From: Candidatus Latescibacterota bacterium
GTDB lineage: Bacteria > Latescibacterota > MVCY01
Length of the DNA: 13,225 nucleotides
Reading direction: 5' to 3'
Assembly (NCBI GenBank): GCA_030669445.1
Contig: DAOVDP010000018.1
Coordinates: 1 to 13,225, forward strand
A model generated the notes under the pieces. The model was given only the letters and a program-made list of their open reading frames with translations, did not search any database and had not been told where the DNA came from. Position numbers and translations under genes: made by a program. This document shows, piece by piece, positions 12,365-13,225 of this stretch; the first letter of the stretch is position 1; every line of letters begins with the position of its first letter.

Positions 12365-13225
12365 TTAAGCACCTGAGGAATCCGGCTGCCAGGTTATCCA
12401 ATCCCCCTCTATTGATTCCCCCCTGACTAAATCCTGGTAAGTCTCCCTTTCTCTGATTATTCTAAACTGGGACCCGTTGACTAACACCTCGGGGCACCGC
12501 GGCCGGGAGTTATAATTGGAGGACATACTGAATCCATAAGCCCCAGCGCTCATCACCGCCAGCAACTCACCTGGGTTGGGTAAGGGCATCAAGCGCTCTG
12601 TAGCTAAAAAATCGGCCGACTCGCAGATGGGGCCCACTACATCCACCTGTACCTTTGCTGAATCCGATTCAATCACCGGTTCGATCTGGTGGTGTGAGCC
12701 ATAGAGACTGGGACGGATAAGATCGTTCATCCCAGCGTCCACGATGACAAATAACTTCCGGGGGGTCTGTTTAACATAAAGCACTTGCGTAACTAAGATC
12801 CCAGCGTTTCCCACTAAGGAACGCCCTGGTTCAAATATTATCTCACATCCTGTTTTAGCCAATACAGGGGCAATTGCCCCCGCCCATTCCGAAGGCTCCG
12901 GTGGGGTTTCATCCTCGTATCTGATCCCCAATCCCCCTCCGATATCTATGTACTTGATGTCAATATCTTCATTTCTGAGCGTTTCAACCAGCTCTGCCAG
13001 CCTTTCAGCGCTCTCGAGAAACGGCTCCAGGGTAGTTATCTGTGAGCCTATGTGAGCATCGACGCCCATCATTTTTAGGTTTTTCATTTTGGTGGCGATT
13101 TTGAAACTCTCCCGGGCCTGGGAATAAGGGATGCCGAACTTATTCTCTTGCAGGCCGGTAGCGATGTAGGGGTGGGTGTGAGGATCGATATCCGGGTTTA
13201 TCCTCAGCGCCACCGGTGCGATTCG
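12365..13225 (-). CDS. lysA: Diaminopimelate decarboxylase LysA (partial, 5' end outside window)
   Basis: PLP-dependent decarboxylase of meso-diaminopimelate to lysine, the last step of the pathway that DapF feeds. The frame is open to the window edge; the visible part is about 286 residues, i.e. the C-terminal two thirds of a ~415-420 aa enzyme. Apparent starts such as the GTG at 13211-13213 are internal: the context RIAPVALRINPD is normal mid-protein sequence. Motifs seen: ENKFGI, DAHIGSQI, DIGGGLGIRY (PLP phosphate loop), FEPGRSLVGNAG, VDAGMNDLIRP, GPICESADF (catalytic Cys) and SAGAYGFSMSSNYN. The PLP lysine lies upstream of the window. The end, at TAA 12365, is complete. The cassette downstream on the same strand appears to have separate transcription. 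Confidence 0.96.
   Translation of the reverse strand, partial: RIAPVALRINPDIDPHTHPYIATGLQENKFGIPYSQARESFKIATKMKNLKMMGVDAHIGSQITTLEPFLESAERLAELVETLRNEDIDIKYIDIGGGLGIRYEDETPPEPSEWAGAIAPVLAKTGCEIIFEPGRSLVGNAGILVTQVLYVKQTPRKLFVIVDAGMNDLIRPSLYGSHHQIEPVIESDSAKVQVDVVGPICESADFLATERLMPLPNPGELLAVMSAGAYGFSMSSNYNSRPRCPEVLVNGSQFRIIRERETYQDLVRGESIEGDWITWQPDSSGA

Noticed and set aside
12160..12372. 70-codon - strand ORF between lysA and the lipoprotein
   Set aside because: It overlaps the lysA stop and the promoter/inverted repeat region, and has no good ribosome site or recognisable sequence.
13211..13213. GTG as the start of lysA
   Set aside because: The frame stays open to the window edge with typical LysA sequence upstream, and the PLP-lysine domain would be missing.
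1..13225. CRISPR arrays, rRNA genes, IS elements, toxin-antitoxin or phage genes
   Set aside because: I looked for regularly spaced repeats, terminal inverted repeats and typical family motifs and saw none.

Overview
The window reads as a chromosomal segment from a Gram-negative bacterium. It encodes an LPS lipid A enzyme (LpxB), meso-diaminopimelate/lysine pathway enzymes (DapF, LysA), lipoproteins, and a large secreted protein ending in an Ig-like sorting/anchoring domain of the 'NxPNPFN...LGQ...KKMxLLK' type. That tail is typical of the FCB superphylum (Bacteroidetes-like phyla and many uncultured candidate phyla), so an FCB-related or candidate-phylum organism is my best inference; no rRNA is present to settle it. 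Base composition is moderate, and there are no IS elements, phage genes, CRISPR arrays or plasmid functions.

Left part (1-2144, + strand): the end of a [NiFe]-hydrogenase maturation cluster, hypD overlapping hypE. It is followed by a hairpin with a T-rich tail (probable terminator) and a gap with little coding content. A tRNA-Lys(TTT) gene on the - strand has a near-consensus sigma70-type promoter that almost touches the start codon of the divergent ROK-family regulator.

Middle part (2476-6138, + strand): a ROK-family regulator that has lost the kinase catalytic Asp, a P-II signal-transduction protein with an aberrant Tyr-free, Arg/Lys-rich T-loop, a glutamate dehydrogenase, and an exported (probably lipoprotein) protein-L-isoaspartate methyltransferase. 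The first three look like a nitrogen-assimilation control unit: 2-oxoglutarate/ATP sensing by P-II directly beside the enzyme that interconverts 2-oxoglutarate and glutamate.

Right part (6163-13225, - strand, convergent with the middle): read in transcription order, lysA (cut by the window edge), then a two-gene cassette (unknown lipoprotein plus a 1077-residue secreted M36-like metallopeptidase), then dapF-lpxB. The cassette has its own candidate promoter and a strong intrinsic terminator. dapF-lpxB has its own good promoter starting 1 nt beyond that terminator's T-run. The cassette therefore looks like a self-contained unit lodged between two lysine/peptidoglycan-precursor genes.

Most noteworthy are the divergent P-II/GDH pair, the tRNA/ROK promoter crowding, the multi-domain protease with its tightly coupled lipoprotein, and the exported isoaspartyl methyltransferase. 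I found no clear evidence of a wholly new defence or mobile system.
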